Assembly (NCBI GenBank): GCA_963921195.1
Contig: OY992537.1
Span: forward strand, 62,484,400 to 62,548,399
DNA: 64,000 nt
Direction of reading: 5' to 3'
Source of the DNA: Pegoplata infirma
Lineage: Eukaryota > Arthropoda > Insecta > Diptera > Anthomyiidae
The notes below the pieces were generated by a model. The model was not told where the DNA came from. It saw only the letters and a list, made by a program, of their open reading frames with translations, and searched no databases. Positions 1 to 11,033 of the stretch are shown in pieces. Both the position numbers and the translations under genes were made by a program. Every line of letters starts with the position of its first letter. Position 1 is the stretch's first letter.

Positions 1-882
1 AATTTTGTGTAAAGAGAGGGCTTTTGATCTAAACAAAGGCTTTGGCTTTGAATTTTGTTCTGGCGTTGTTTGTATACACACACACAAAGAATAACAGAAA
101 TATAATTATTTGGTGGAATAAAAAAAAATTTTTCCTGAAAATTATTTTTTTTTCGGTGAAACATAAAACTGCTTTGGTTTTTTTATTGATATTTTTTTGA
201 TACTTGTTTTTTTTTTATAATACTTAATTGGCGGTAAATTATATTTCACTTTCTTTTATATGTACTTTTCTTATAATTTTGCAATACAAAAATGTGTTTC
301 ATAAATAAGATGTGTTTCATAAACAAAATCAACCCTTTTTTTGTTAATGACTGGCAATGCCAAAGCAAAAAAAATACTCACGAAAGAGCAAAGCCAAGAA
401 AATAGAATTGATTCTTTTCTGGCTTTGAAACGCTAGCGTTGGCTTTGAATTTTGTTCTACATACAAAATGTATGGGAACAAGCAAAATTCAAGGCCAACG
501 CCAGAATTGTAATTGCACACTGAGACTGCAAATTCATATATTTCAATTGCAATATTTTTGTAGCCAAAAATTGCAATTTTTAGTTTCGAAAAGAAAAAGA
601 AGAAGAAAGATATTTTTCGCAAGTTTAGGTTAAAATCTTTTCCAGCGCAGCGTGGACCATTAAAATTAGGAAAGCTCGGTACATGTTTATTATCATAAAA
701 TACTTATAAAAATCTTTCGATCGAACTATCTATCGGGACACGCTTTTACACATGTTTTCCATCTACACCATTTTTGGATTTAATTGGAAAATTATTAAGG
801 AATTTAAAAATTATGTTTTAAATTTAAACATTTTTTTTAACATTAAGATGCTGACAAATAAAAAAAACCTTTCAAATGTACA
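1..882. other. AT-rich flank without recognisable gene
   Basis: Low-complexity AT-rich DNA with A and T runs. Short ORFs near 344-633 on both strands read through homopolymers and show no domain. The only structure I see is the stem-loop at 435-502, listed separately; one arm is partly repeated near 43-71. Confidence 0.6.
435..502. repeat. Imperfect stem-loop
   Basis: The left arm GCGTTGGCTTTGAATTTTG and the right arm CAAAATTCAAGGCCAACGCC are near-perfect inverted copies separated by about 25 bases. The motif CTTTGAATTTTGTTCTGGCG also occurs once as a partial copy near 47-68. It may be an eroded MITE; no target duplication was found. Confidence 0.5.
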
Positions 883-1726
883 AGAAGTAGAAAAGTTAAA
901 TTCGCATTGGCCGAATCTATGAATACCCTCCACAATGCCCTTTTTAAGTGATAGTAAATTTTCTAACGTGAAAAAAATAAAATTTTTGATTAGAAATATT
1001 TTATTTTGTGTAAAAAACTTTTTTTTAAGTAATTTTTAAAAAAAAAAAAAAAAATATTTACTAAATTTTTTTTTGAGTGTAAAATTTTTTTGAGTGAAAA
1101 TTTTTTTCGAGTGTTAAATTTTTTTTCGTTTTTTTTTTTTAGTATGAAAATGACAAAAATACGTTGTTTTGTGACTTACCCATATTTTTAAAACATGTTT
1201 GACAGGTTTCAACACGTGAACTTAAGGTGAAACTAATCTGAAATTCACGGTTTTGTTAATAACTTTTGAGCCACTGAACTGATTTGGCTGAAATTCAATG
1301 CGAACTAGGCCAGGGGAACGGAAAATATATATGCCAAGCTTCAGCATCCTCAGAATTGCCTTTCGAAAGTTATCGTGTTTTTTATCTCGTAAATTCACTA
1401 TAAACCCTTGCCGAAATTCAGTCTTTTGCCCATAACTTTTCAATCACTGGACTGATTTTGTTGGATTGCAATAAAAACCTGACCAGGAAAATGCCCAAAA
1501 TATATGCCAAACTTCAGGAGCCTCCGTAAAGTGTTTCAAAAGTTAGCGTGTTTTCAACAGACAGACAGACAGACAGACGGACGGACGGACATCGCTAGAT
1601 CGTCTTAAAATCGATCGAGGATCATGAATATATATACTTTATGGGGTCTTAGACCAATATTATGAGGTGTTACAAATGGAATGACAAACTTATATATACC
1701 CTCTATCACTAGAGTGGAGGGTATAA
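883..1726 (-). mobile_element. DINE-1/mini-me-like element, subfamily A
   Basis: A full-length minus-strand copy. It begins with the tail CAAG(AA)GTAGAAAAG and GAATACCCTCC, carries the tract (ACAG/ACGG)n at 1555-1590 (reverse of GTCY), the conserved core ATCGCTAGATCGTC, and ends in the hairpin CTCTATCACTAGAGTGGAGG then GTATA. The family is known in Diptera as non-autonomous, Helitron/Helentron-related DNA with (GTCY)n microsatellites. The interior holds repeated ACACTCAAAAAA-type motifs in T-rich DNA. It has no coding capacity; the ORF at 1222-1443 is a repeat frame. Confidence 0.85.
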
Positions 1727-2366
1727 AAAGAGAATTAATAGTTTTATGTTTTTGGGCTATTTTACTTCCTAATGGTGGTCTTCGATGAGGATCGAAATAT
1801 TGGAAGCCAATAAAGATATTTACATATTTTAAAAAAACCTTAAAATTTCCAGTTAATCCGTTTTAAATATCATCTGCAAATGGTGTAGTTATAAATGCCT
1901 TCCCACGCTACACACGCTTAATATGAAATATATAGTTGAATTATACACGTGCTGTTGCTCTTAACAATATTCTAAAAGAAATTTGTTAAAAACATTTCAT
2001 CAGATTATTATAATTTTGATTGATAAACAGAAAAAATGTTTAGTTACATATCTTTTCTATTTAATATTTAATTGAAATATGAAAATCATTAGAGACCAGT
2101 AGATGTAATACTTCATTCCTCACTTGGCAGATCGGGCGAATATTTTTACTCAACGTAAAATCGTCACAGAAAAAAAAGCATCTGATTCTTTTTTAAACAA
2201 GTTTGAGGATTTAATTCGACCTTGCCGAATCTTTTCTATCCTCTAACATGTAAATAAATAGTAAATTCAAAATGTTGCTTGCCCATGTTTTTGAATGGTG
2301 CTTTAGGTGGGGTTAGTTGGAGGGAGCATTTTTTTCCTCGAAGTAAATGGCAACAAATTAATTTAG
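1727..2366. other. AT-rich spacer with a DINE tail fragment
   Basis: No gene is seen. At about 2197-2260 there is a degenerate minus-strand DINE tail (ACAAGTTTGAGG, then ACCTTGCCGAATC and ATCCTC). The rest is unique-looking AT-rich sequence. Confidence 0.5.
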
Positions 2367-3341
2367 TATACCCTTCACTCTAGTATTAAAGGGGATATAC
2401 TATAAGCTTGTCATTCCGTTTGTAACACCTCAAAATATTGATCTAGGATCCCATAAAGTATATATATGCATGAGCCTCGATCGATTTTAAGACGATCTAG
2501 CGATCCTGACAAAAAAAAAATGTAAAACTTTTTAAGCTTTTTAAAAAAATAAATTGATAAATTTTGGGTAAATTTTTACTTGACACAATTAAAAACTTAA
2601 TTAAATAAAACGAAAAGTTTTGAGTAAAGTTTTAGTTGTGTTAATTAAAAATTTACTCAAATTTTTGGCATACATTCAATAAATTTTTACTAAAAGTTCA
2701 CTCGATCCTATTAAATCGTTTACTGGTGCAAAATTGAGTAACTTTTTACACAATATAGTATTAAAAATTTAATAAATTTTTTTTTTTTTTTTTGTAAACC
2801 TTTCAAAGGACAACTCCTAGGCAACTGAAGTTTGGCATATACGTTTTTTATTCGCCTGGTCAGGTCGTTATAGCATTCCAGCAAAATCGGTCAAGTGCTT
2901 TAAAAGTTATAAGAAAAAGAGTGAAATTCGGCAAGGGTTTATCGCGAATTTACGAGTTAAAAAACACGCTAACTTTCGAAAGAGAATCCTGAGGTTGCTG
3001 AAGGTTGACATATATATTTTGCTCTTCTGGTCTGGTTGATATTGAACTTCAGCAAAATATTCTTAAAGTTATTAAGAAAACCGTGAATTTTAGGTAGGTT
3101 TCACTTTAAATTTACGTGTTAAAGAATCTTTAAACAAGCTTTAAAAACATTTTACAAAAAACACACAAAAAAAAATTTACACTCAAAAAAAAATTTGTAA
3201 ATATTTTTTTTTTATTGACAAAAAAAAAACGTTTTTTACTTTAAATAAAATTTCACATTACAAAATTTACTACCACTTTAAAAGGGCATTGTGGTGGGTA
3301 TTCATGGATTCGGCCAAGTCGAATTTAACTTTTATACTTGT
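2367..3341 (+). mobile_element. DINE-like element, subfamily A, with internal insertion
   Basis: A plus-strand copy with a degenerate hairpin head (TATACCCTTCACTC...GGGGATATA) and the conserved core up to AGCGAT near 2514. Its (GTCY)n tract is replaced by an AT-rich insert at about 2515-2797. The body resumes at TTTCAAAGGACAACTCC, and the tail ends GTGGTGGGTATTC...TATACTTG. The insert lacks clear terminal repeats and may be an eroded member of the CACTCAAAA MITE family. Confidence 0.75.
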
Positions 3342-4148
3342 TTTTAGTTAGTATTGTTATTCGTTGAATTTTTTTATTGGTTTCTCTTTTTGTTGATTTT
3401 ATTAATTGTTAAAAATAAATTTGCATTATTTATTGCAAAATCGATAAAAAATGGTTTTATAGACTTTTTTAACTTGTTTTTATTAAAATTAATTGTTTAA
3501 AAATTTAAATCTCATTTTTGAAAACGTTTTTACGATCAAATTCAATTGTAAATTGGTTTTTAAGCACACAATAGTAAAAGTTCAACAAACCTTTAATTAA
3601 AATTTTTTAAGAAATAGTATTCATAAACGTACTTTAACAATTTTATAATTTTGCGTTTTAATGTTGGCAACACCCCTGCTGTATTTCTCATTTAATTGCT
3701 TGTGATGTATAAAATCAGGAATCGATTGACTTGGTAGTCATAAGTAAATATTTTTTTTGCAGATTTAAAATTTAGAAAAGATTTAGTGTAAAATAAAAAA
3801 AGGTTTAAACTTTTTTCTTAAAACACCCAAAATAAATTTATTTTGAGCCATTAAGAAATCTGATGATTTTTTAATTTTTAATTTTAATAATTTTTGATTT
3901 TGAGATTAAAAAAAAATACATCTTAAAAAATTTAAAACATTTTTTGAAAAAAAAATGTCGACAAACTTTTTCTCTAAAATAACAAAATAATCTGCTAAAA
4001 ATATTTTGAAATTCAGCAAACAGAATCAGTAAAATCTCAGAAAATTTTTTTGTAATTTTTTTAAAACTGATTGACAGAGAATTTACTATAAATATCTATT
4101 TTAGCATAAAAATCTTCTAAAAGTTTGCTAATTCAAATTCTACAGATT
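3342..4148. other. AT-rich stretch, nothing recognised
   Basis: No coding signature, inverted repeat or known repeat was seen. The motif TTGGCAACACCCC near 3664 is the only GC-richer patch. Confidence 0.4.
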
Positions 4149-4891
4149 TTAACATGATAATCTTTTTAGGCTGATGTCTAATTTTAAAAAAAGTTGCAGG
4201 ACGCCACCTCAATTTGACTATATAAGCTTAAAAGAAAATTAGAATTACTGATTACATTTTCAAAAACCAAAAAATTTAGTAACTTGGTCTTGTAACTTGG
4301 ATAATAATCCACCTCGTGGTGAATAAAAAAAATATTCACCAGCTGGTGAATAAAAAGTAACATTATTATTTTTCAAAAATATTTTTTTCATCAATATTTT
4401 TTTTATCAAATTTTGTTTTCATCACTATTTTTTTTTGTTAATATTTTTTTTTTTTCATCAATATTTTTTTTATCAACATTTGTTTTCATCAATATATTTT
4501 TATCAATATTTTTTTTTTCATCAATATTTTTTTTATCAACATTTTTGTCTTCATCAATATTTGCTTTTTTCATCAATATATTTTTTTTTTTTTAATAAAT
4601 TTCATTATTTTCATTAATATTTCTCATTTTTTTTTTTCATTAATATTTTTTTTTTTTGATCAATATTTTTTTTTATAAATATTTTTTCATCAATTTTTTT
4701 CAATATTTTTTATCAATATTTTTTTCATCAATATTTTTTTTTTTTTTCATTAATATTTTTTTTCATCAATATTTTTTTATCAATATTTTTTTCATCAATA
4801 TATTTTTTTAATAAATATTTTCTTTTTCATCAATATTTTTTTTATAAATATGTATTTTATTTTTCATAAATTTTTTTTTCATCAATATTTT
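4149..4891 (+). repeat. T-rich element with CACCAGCTGGTG head, copy 1
   Basis: One of four copies here of an uncharacterised repeat. The conserved head is AACATGATAAT...TTTTTAGGCTG, then GGACGCCACCTCA, TTTGACTATATAAGCT and TTGTAACTTGGATAAT, followed by the perfect palindrome TTCACCAGCTGGTGAA at 4335-4350. Behind the head is an array of about 15-bp units (TCATCAATATTTTTTT) at about 4380-4890. A DINE begins directly after the array. Peptides read from the array are F/S/I low-complexity shadows, not proteins. Confidence 0.75.
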
Positions 4892-6165
4892 TATACCCTC
4901 CACTCTACACGGTGAGCCTAAACGATGTTTCGGTTGAACTTTAGTGTCGACGAAAAGTGTAAGCGCAGTTCGATTTCTACAAGATTAAATGTCACAAAAC
5001 TGATTTTTTTTACGAAATTTTAAAGAAACCTGTCTAAAGATAAAAAACGAAAACAAAAACAGCAAACAATTAATTTCGCGATTTCTCGCGAACTAAAGAA
5101 GATAGGATTTTGATGTATACTGTTTTGTGATCTTTAAATAAGTATAATTAAAACTGTTTACTCAGTTTTTGAAAATATTTAAAAAACTTCAATGTCAAAA
5201 TTTTAACAAATACAAAAACACTAATTTCGCGTTATCTCGCGAATGCGAGCAGCTACGATTTCGCTGTTAACAGTTTTGTGACATTTAATCAAGTAGAAAT
5301 CGAACTGCGTTTACACTTTTCGTCGACACAAAAGTTGAACCTAAACATCGCTGAGGCTCACCGTGTCTAGTGATAGAGGGTATATATAAGTTTGTCATTC
5401 CGTTTGCAACACCTCAAAATATTGGTCTTGGACCCCATAAAGTATATATATTCATGATCCTCGATCGATTTTAGGACGATCTAGCGATGTCCGTCCGTCC
5501 GTCTGTCTGTCTGTTGAAAACACTCTAACTTTTGAAAGACTTTAGGGAGGCTCCTGAAGTTGGGCATATATGTTGGAATTGCAATCCAGCAAAATCGGTT
5601 CAGTGGTTCAAAAATTATGAGCAAATGACTGAATTTCGGCAAGGGTTTTTCGTGAATTTACGAGTTAACTTACACGCTAACTTTCGAAATGCAATTCTGA
5701 GGATGCTGAAGCTTGGCATATATATTTGTCGTTCCCCTGGCCTTGTTTGTATTAAATTTTAGCCAAATCAGTAAAGTGGTTAAAAAGTTATTAGCAAAAC
5801 AGTGAATTTCAGATTAGTCTCACCTTAAATTCACGTGTTGAAAACCCGTTAAACATGTTTTAAAAACATTGGTAAGTCACAATAATATTTTACAACGTAT
5901 TTTTGCCACTCAAAACTATTTTTCCACAAAAACAAAAAAAAAATTACACCCGAAAAAATTTTACACTCAAAAAAAATTTTACACTCAAAAAATTTTTTTT
6001 TTTTAAATTACTTAAAACAAAAAAGTTTTTTTACATAAAATAATATATTTCTAATCAAAAATTATATTTTTTTTCACGTAAGAAAATTTAATAATACTAA
6101 AAAACTGCATTGTGGAGGGTATTCGTAGATTCGACCAAGTCGAATTTACCTTTTCTACATGTTTT
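4892..6165 (+). mobile_element. DINE-like element, subfamily A, interrupted
   Basis: The head TATACCCTCCACTCTA is split after 4907 by a 458-bp inverted-repeat element and continues at 5370 with GTGATAGAGGG. The (GTCY)n tract lies at 5489-5514. The body ends with GGAGGGTATTCGTAG and TTTTCTACATG. Removing the insert and one copy of TCTA restores the hairpin seen in other copies. The 3' half contains repeated TTTTACACTCAAAAAA motifs. Confidence 0.85.
4908..5365. mobile_element. 458-bp foldback/MITE, ends CACGGTGAGCC, 4-bp TSD TCTA
   Basis: The ends are inverted copies: CACGGTGAGCCTAAACGATG at 4908 and CATCGCTGAGGCTCACCGTG at 5346-5365. Pairing runs about 90 bp inward, to GTCACAAAACTG at 4991 against CAGTTTTGTGACATTTAA. 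The 4-bp duplication TCTA (4904-4907, 5366-5369) flanks it inside a DINE whose uninterrupted sequence is known from sister copies. The interior has repeated TTTCGCGxxxTCTCGCGAA motifs. There is no ORF. CAC termini with a 4-bp duplication would fit a Chapaev/CACTA-like non-autonomous element, but that assignment is weak. Confidence 0.8.
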
Positions 6166-6249
6166 TTTTATAAATTTGCTTTTTGATCAAAAATAAATTT
6201 TTTAAAATTTTGTCAACTTTTTTTTTAAATATATTTCAACAAAAAGAAA

Positions 6250-6623
6250 ATTTTGTACGGGACTTGAAAAATTTAAAAAAACAAAATAGAAAATTTACAA
6301 AAAAATTTTTTTTTTGTTAAATAACATAAATCCTCGTAAAACATAATTTTTGTAAAATAACAGTTTTTTTTTTGTAATTCAACTAGAATACTCGTAATAA
6401 AAACTTTGTTGTAAAATTACAGTTTTTTTTTTTGTAAAATAACCTTTTAAAATGGTAGAATACAATTACGAAAATAAACTTGTAAAATTACCAATAAAAC
6501 TGTAGTTCTCGTTTGAACAAAGTACAAGATTTTTTGTTAAAAAACAAGAAAAATTGTTAAATATTGGTAGAACAGGATTACAAGGCATTTACCAGGCGTT
6601 TTACCAGTTTATTTTTTTGAGTG
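6250..6623. mobile_element. Mariner-like MITE (TIR CACTCAAAA family), left end vague
   Basis: The right end TTTTTTTGAGTG at 6612-6623 is followed by TA, as in sister copies. The interior is built of TTGTAAAATTAC-type words, and the left end is lost in T/A runs. It was assigned by comparison with 24472-24702 and 34586-35391. Confidence 0.5.
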
Positions 6624-6763
6624 TAGAAACCTTTACGGATCAATAATATATAATAATATTGGGGTTCCCGACAGATATTTCAATGCGTTTTGAAAGGAAT
6701 GACAAATTTATAAATATAGCAATATTTTTTCTAGAAAAATTTTGCTTTGGAAAGAACACCCTA
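6624..6763 (-). repeat. DINE subfamily D fragment
   Basis: TTGGGGTTCCCGACAGATATTTCAAT and TTTTGCTTTGGAAAGAACACCC match parts of the repeat at 20390-20525 and 44050-44165. The MITE at 6764 interrupts it. Strand was inferred from those relatives. Confidence 0.5.
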
Positions 6764-7186
6764 CACTCTTTTTTTTTTTTGATACCTCCTATTTGAAGAG
6801 AATTCCCAGTAATTTTACAAGATTTTTACCAATAATTTTGTAATTTTACAAGCTTTGGACGCGATGAAACTTACAAGGAGGCTTCGTAATTTTACTAGAT
6901 TTTTTGCTAGCTCATATTTTACGAGAATTCCTAGTAACAAACTTTTGTAATTTTACAAGCTTTTTAGTTATAAAATTGTAAATTTACAACTTTTTTGGCA
7001 CAATAAAACTTACAAGGAATTCTCGTGAATTTACTAGAGGTTTTTTTGTAAAAAATGCCTGGAAATTTGTAAAATTACCAAAAAAATAATTGTAAAATTT
7101 CAAAAACAAATGTCAATTTTGGCAAATATTGGCAAAATGGGATTACGAGACTTTTTCTAGTAATTTGACAAGTTTTTTTTTGTGTG
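6764..7186. mobile_element. Mariner-like MITE
   Basis: Flanked by TA on both sides (6762-6763 and 7187-7188) with ends CACTCTTTTTTT and TTTTTTTTGTGTG. The interior consists of short words such as GTAATTTTACAAG and GAGAATTCCTAGTAA, shared with the copy at 20813-21261 in the opposite orientation. It is non-coding. Confidence 0.65.
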
Positions 7187-7224
7187 TAAGAACAATTTAA
7201 AAATTTGTTTAAGTTAAATGGTCA

Positions 7225-7400
7225 AAAAAAATAAATATGGACTATTTTTAAAGAAAGTATGAGTAAAAGAAGATTGAGTAAAGGAACAACCTCCAAATTT
7301 TTTAAAATTCTACATCTTTTGAACGGATCATTAGAAGAATCTAAAAATTAACCAGGAAGAAATTTTCGAAGGGTACTAAAAACTGTCAAAATGGGAAATT
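7225..7400 (+). repeat. Dispersed repeat shared with 58868-59035
   Basis: Blocks such as GAGTAAAGGAACAAC, TTTTGAACGG and TTTTCGAAGGGTACTAA occur in the same order and orientation at 58900-59010. At 58.9 kb the block ends near TGGAATGCCCCATATA, also the terminus of the 47-51 kb foldback, so both may be fragments of foldback arms. Confidence 0.55.
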
Positions 7401-7455
7401 AAAAAAAAAATTTAAACGCCCCTTATTCCTAAATGTAGGGTATAAAAACAATAAT

Positions 7456-9422
7456 GGGTCATTATTAGTGAAATCAATCATGAATAGTTTTGACCCCCTC
7501 CGATATTGATGAAATTTGGTTAAGTTATTACACTACGTAAAAAACTAACAAATGCAAATTTTCAGCCCTCTAAGTAAACAGGGGCCGAAAATACGGAGGG
7601 TCAAAATTTCCCCCAAAATCTCCCAGTCGCAACACTTTACACCGTAAAAACTTAATATCGTTGGTTCTATTATAGCTAGAAAGCCCATTTTTGGTTTGTT
7701 TTGAAGCTCATAATATGCTCTACAAGACCTACCATAACCAAAAAATTTTCGAAAAAAAATAAGGGTTACCTCCCTTATTTTAAGGTCGTGATAAAGGGAG
7801 GAGAAAATGGGGAGGATGGTATCCCCCGATTTTTTTTTTACTTGATAATCTTATAGAGAAAGTCCTAAAGAATATATTCTAAAAATTTTAAGTTGGGACA
7901 ACAATGGGATCACTCAAAATCAAAATTTTTCACAATTTCCCCTAAAATCTCCAAATCGCAACACTCTTGAACCTTAAAATTTTAATATCATGTGTGCTAT
8001 TGTAGCTACAGAGTCCATTTTTGTTTGTTTTAAAGCTTATAGTACGCTCTACAATACCTACCTTAACCAAAAAATTTTAGAAAAAAAGGAAGGGTGCCTC
8101 CCTTATTTAAAGGTGGTGGCAAATGGTGGAGGAAATGGGGGGAAAGTATCCCCAGATTTTTTTTTTTACTTGGTATTCTTAAAGTGCAAGTCTTAATGAA
8201 CATATCCTAAAATTTTTATGTTGGGACAACAAGCAGATCGACCAAAATCAAAATTTTTCACAATTTCCCCCAAAATCTCCAAATCGCGACACTCTTGCAC
8301 ATTACAAATTTAATATCGTGGACTGTATTGTAGCTACAGAGTCCATTTTTGGTTTGTTTTAAAGCTCTTAATATGCTCTACAATATTACTATCACAAAAA
8401 AATAAAATAGAAAAAAATTAGGGGTGCCTCTTGTATTAAAAAATCGTGTCAAGGGGTGGGGGAAATCGGGGGATAGTATCCCGAAATTTTTTTTTTACCT
8501 TGTTTTTTTTTTTAAAGTAAGCTCTAGAGAGCATATCCTGAAACTTTTATCTTTGGAGTCCAATGGGAGGCGCAAGAATGTCGCGATTTGTTGATTTTGG
8601 GGGAAAATTTTGAAAAATTTTGATTTTGGTCGATCCCATTGTTGTCCCAACATAAAAATTGTAGAGTATGTTCATTAGGACTTGCACTTTGAGAATACCA
8701 AGTAAAAAAAAAATCGAGGGATACTTTCCCCCAATTTCCTCCACCCTTTGCCACGACCTTCAAATAAGGGGGGCACCAATTTCTTTTTTTGGAATTTTTT
8801 GGTTTTGGTATGTCTTGTAGAGCGTATTATAAGCTATAAAACAAAAAAAAATGGGCTCTGTAGCTACAAAAGCACTTATGATATTAAATTTTTAATGTTA
8901 AAGAGTGTTGCGATTTGGAGATTTTGGGGAAAATTGTGAAAAATTTTGATTTTGAGCGATCCCATTGTTGTCCCAACTCAAAAATTTTAGAATATATTCT
9001 TTATGACTTTCTCTATAAGATTATCAAGTAAAAAAAAAATCGGGGGATACCATCCTCCCCATTTTCTCCTCCGTATATCACGACATTAAAATAAGGGAGG
9101 TAACCCTTATTTTTTTCCAAAATTTTTTGCTTATGGTAGGTCTTGTAGAGCATAGTATGAGCTTCAAAACAAACCAAAAATGGGCTTTCTAGCTATAATA
9201 GAACCAACGATATTAAGTTTTTACGGTGCAAAGTGTTGCGACTGGGAGATTTTGGGGGACATTTTGACCCTCCGTATTTTCGGCCCCTGTTGACTTAGAG
9301 GGCTGAAAATAAGTGTGCATTAGTTTATCACTTAGTGTTACAACTTAACTAAATTTCATCAAAATCGGAGGGGGTCGCGAAAATTTTTAGCTATTTTTGA
9401 TTGATTTCAATAAGACTGACCC
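7456..9422. mobile_element. Foldback element with tandemly repeated arms
   Basis: An almost symmetric 1.97-kb palindrome centred at about 8441. The ends are GGGTCATTATTAGTGAAATC and the reverse complement of GATTTCAATAAGACTGACCC. Each arm contains three blocks with a period of about 327-331 bp, marked by AAAATCTCCAAATCGC (about 7612, 7943, 8270) and their inverted mates (about 8593, 8919, 9249), which mirror exactly around the centre. The 4-bp sequence TAAT flanks both ends. The architecture recalls Drosophila Foldback-type elements (tandem subrepeats in long inverted arms). ORFs within it are mirror images of each other and are not genes. Confidence 0.85.
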
Positions 9423-9842
9423 TAATATATTAACTTAAACAGTTTTTGTACATGGAATAATATTTTGAAAATTTTTAATTTTATAGCTTTTTTGTAATTT
9501 TCCCAGTGTTAATGTTTTTCCTGTCATCATTATCACCACAATAATTAAATAATATAATTTTTGTTCCACCACCAGTTTCTTTTTCGAAATATTATCATGT
9601 TGACTTATCATTATCACCCTTTTACAATGATATTTTACTTCATTTTTATTACATTTCATTTGTAAATACATTTAATTATATAAACAATATTCATTAAATT
9701 GTATAGTTTTTAACTAATAGTGGCCCTAAACGAAAACATAAATCACTTAAAAAATAAAATCCAACTCCCAAAAAGAAAAAAAAACACACACATGTTTCAA
9801 ATCCACAGAGTTTGAAATAAACAAATTTTTATGAGTCCTTAA
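9423..9842. other. AT-rich spacer, nothing recognised
   Basis: A short minus-strand ORF at 9435-9671 has no recognisable domain or repeat homology in the window. I do not call it a gene. Confidence 0.4.
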
Positions 9843-9854
9843 TAAAGTCAAATA

Positions 9855-10041
9855 TTTTTTTTTATTTTATTAAGAATTACCACATAATTACAAATTATAT
9901 ACTAATTTTACCTAACCGAGAACTGGTAACAATGACCTTCGTCTCGTTGTAGCGAAACAGACCAAGGCCTCTGGTGGGAATCGAACCCACGACCCCCAGA
10001 CTCATAGGCTAGCACGCTACCAACTAGCCTACTGGGCGCCC
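9855..10041 (-). mobile_element. tRNA-derived SINE, copy 1
   Basis: Read on the minus strand it starts GGGCGCCCAGTAGGC, has an A-box-like TAGTTGGTAGCG and a B box in the T-arm (GTGGGTTCGATTCCCAC), then a non-tRNA body (CTTGGTCTGTTTCGCTAC) and an A/T-rich tail. A perfect 12-bp target duplication TAAAGTCAAATA lies at 9843-9854 and 10042-10053. The second copy is at 38092-38273. These are the hallmarks of a Pol III-transcribed, LINE-mobilised SINE; the partner LINE is unknown. Confidence 0.9.
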
Positions 10042-10053
10042 TAAAGTCAAATA

Positions 10054-11033
10054 AAAACATAAAAATGCTCATCCCATATCAGTAAACCACTTCTTTTTTC
10101 TTATGTATACAATTTTCCCAAAAAACATGGAATATTTGAGGGATTGGACATATTGAGCTGGATAGGACATATTGTTTATGATTTCATTAACAACCCCTTT
10201 AGGTGTTCCAAAATATTTCAAAAAACCCAAACATTAGAAAATTTAAATGAAAACATGTAAACCTCAAATATGGAAAAAAACATACAGTCTTTAAAATCAA
10301 ATAAAAATTTATAAATGACTTCATTGCACGCATAATTTCATATTATTTGTTTCTTTTGCTTAATGTTCCCTGCTCTTCCTTTGCTTTGCTAAAATACGTA
10401 TATTAAGCCGACCCTTAATTTTAAATTTTTAATTTTCCTGATTTTTACAATTCGTATGTACCTTATAGTCCGGGAGGTGGCGACATGATTTTCTCGATCA
10501 TTTAGATACGGCAGATTTTCATATATGAGCAAATCGATTAGAGATTTAATTGACGAATCACCGATTTTGTTAATTTTTGGTTATTTGATTAAAAACCATT
10601 TTTTTATCAATACTTTGGAAGATATGGACATTTAAAAAAGAGCTTGTTTGACAATATTGACTTTTTGACAGTTGCTTAACATTTTTGAGATCGGCAACCG
10701 TTAGCCGTACGAAAAAACTTTCTAAAACTACATTGTTTATAAAATTATGAAGATTTAAAATTTATATATTTTTTTTTTTAATTTCAACGAAAAGTTTTGA
10801 AAACCATATTTGAATGTCCTTTTCTCCTGGGAAGGGCACCATGGTTTTCCAAAAGAAAAATTTTGTACTAAGCTTGGAATGTCCTTTTAACGCTATTAAA
10901 ATTTCAGAGAGGTGTTTTTTTGTATTGTTGAGCAACAAATTTTCAAAGTTTGTTAGAGAGCCAAATATTTGATTTTATTTAAAATTTTTGCAAAAAATTA
11001 AATAGTTTGCTTTAGATAGCTCTTTTATATTTT
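10054..11033. other. AT-rich stretch, nothing recognised
   Basis: No repeat family from elsewhere in the window and no convincing ORF were seen. The patch near 10470-10560 (CCGGGAGGTGGCGACATG) is less AT-rich but has no frame of note. Confidence 0.4.

Noticed and set aside
1555..1590. CRISPR-like or designed short tandem repeat (ACAG/ACGG)n
   Set aside because: It is the GTCY microsatellite that forms a fixed part of every DINE-like element here; no spacers.
9855..10041. A functional tRNA gene
   Set aside because: The tRNA-like part lacks a good anticodon stem, continues into a non-tRNA body and tail, and is flanked by a 12-bp duplication with a second dispersed copy, so it is a SINE.
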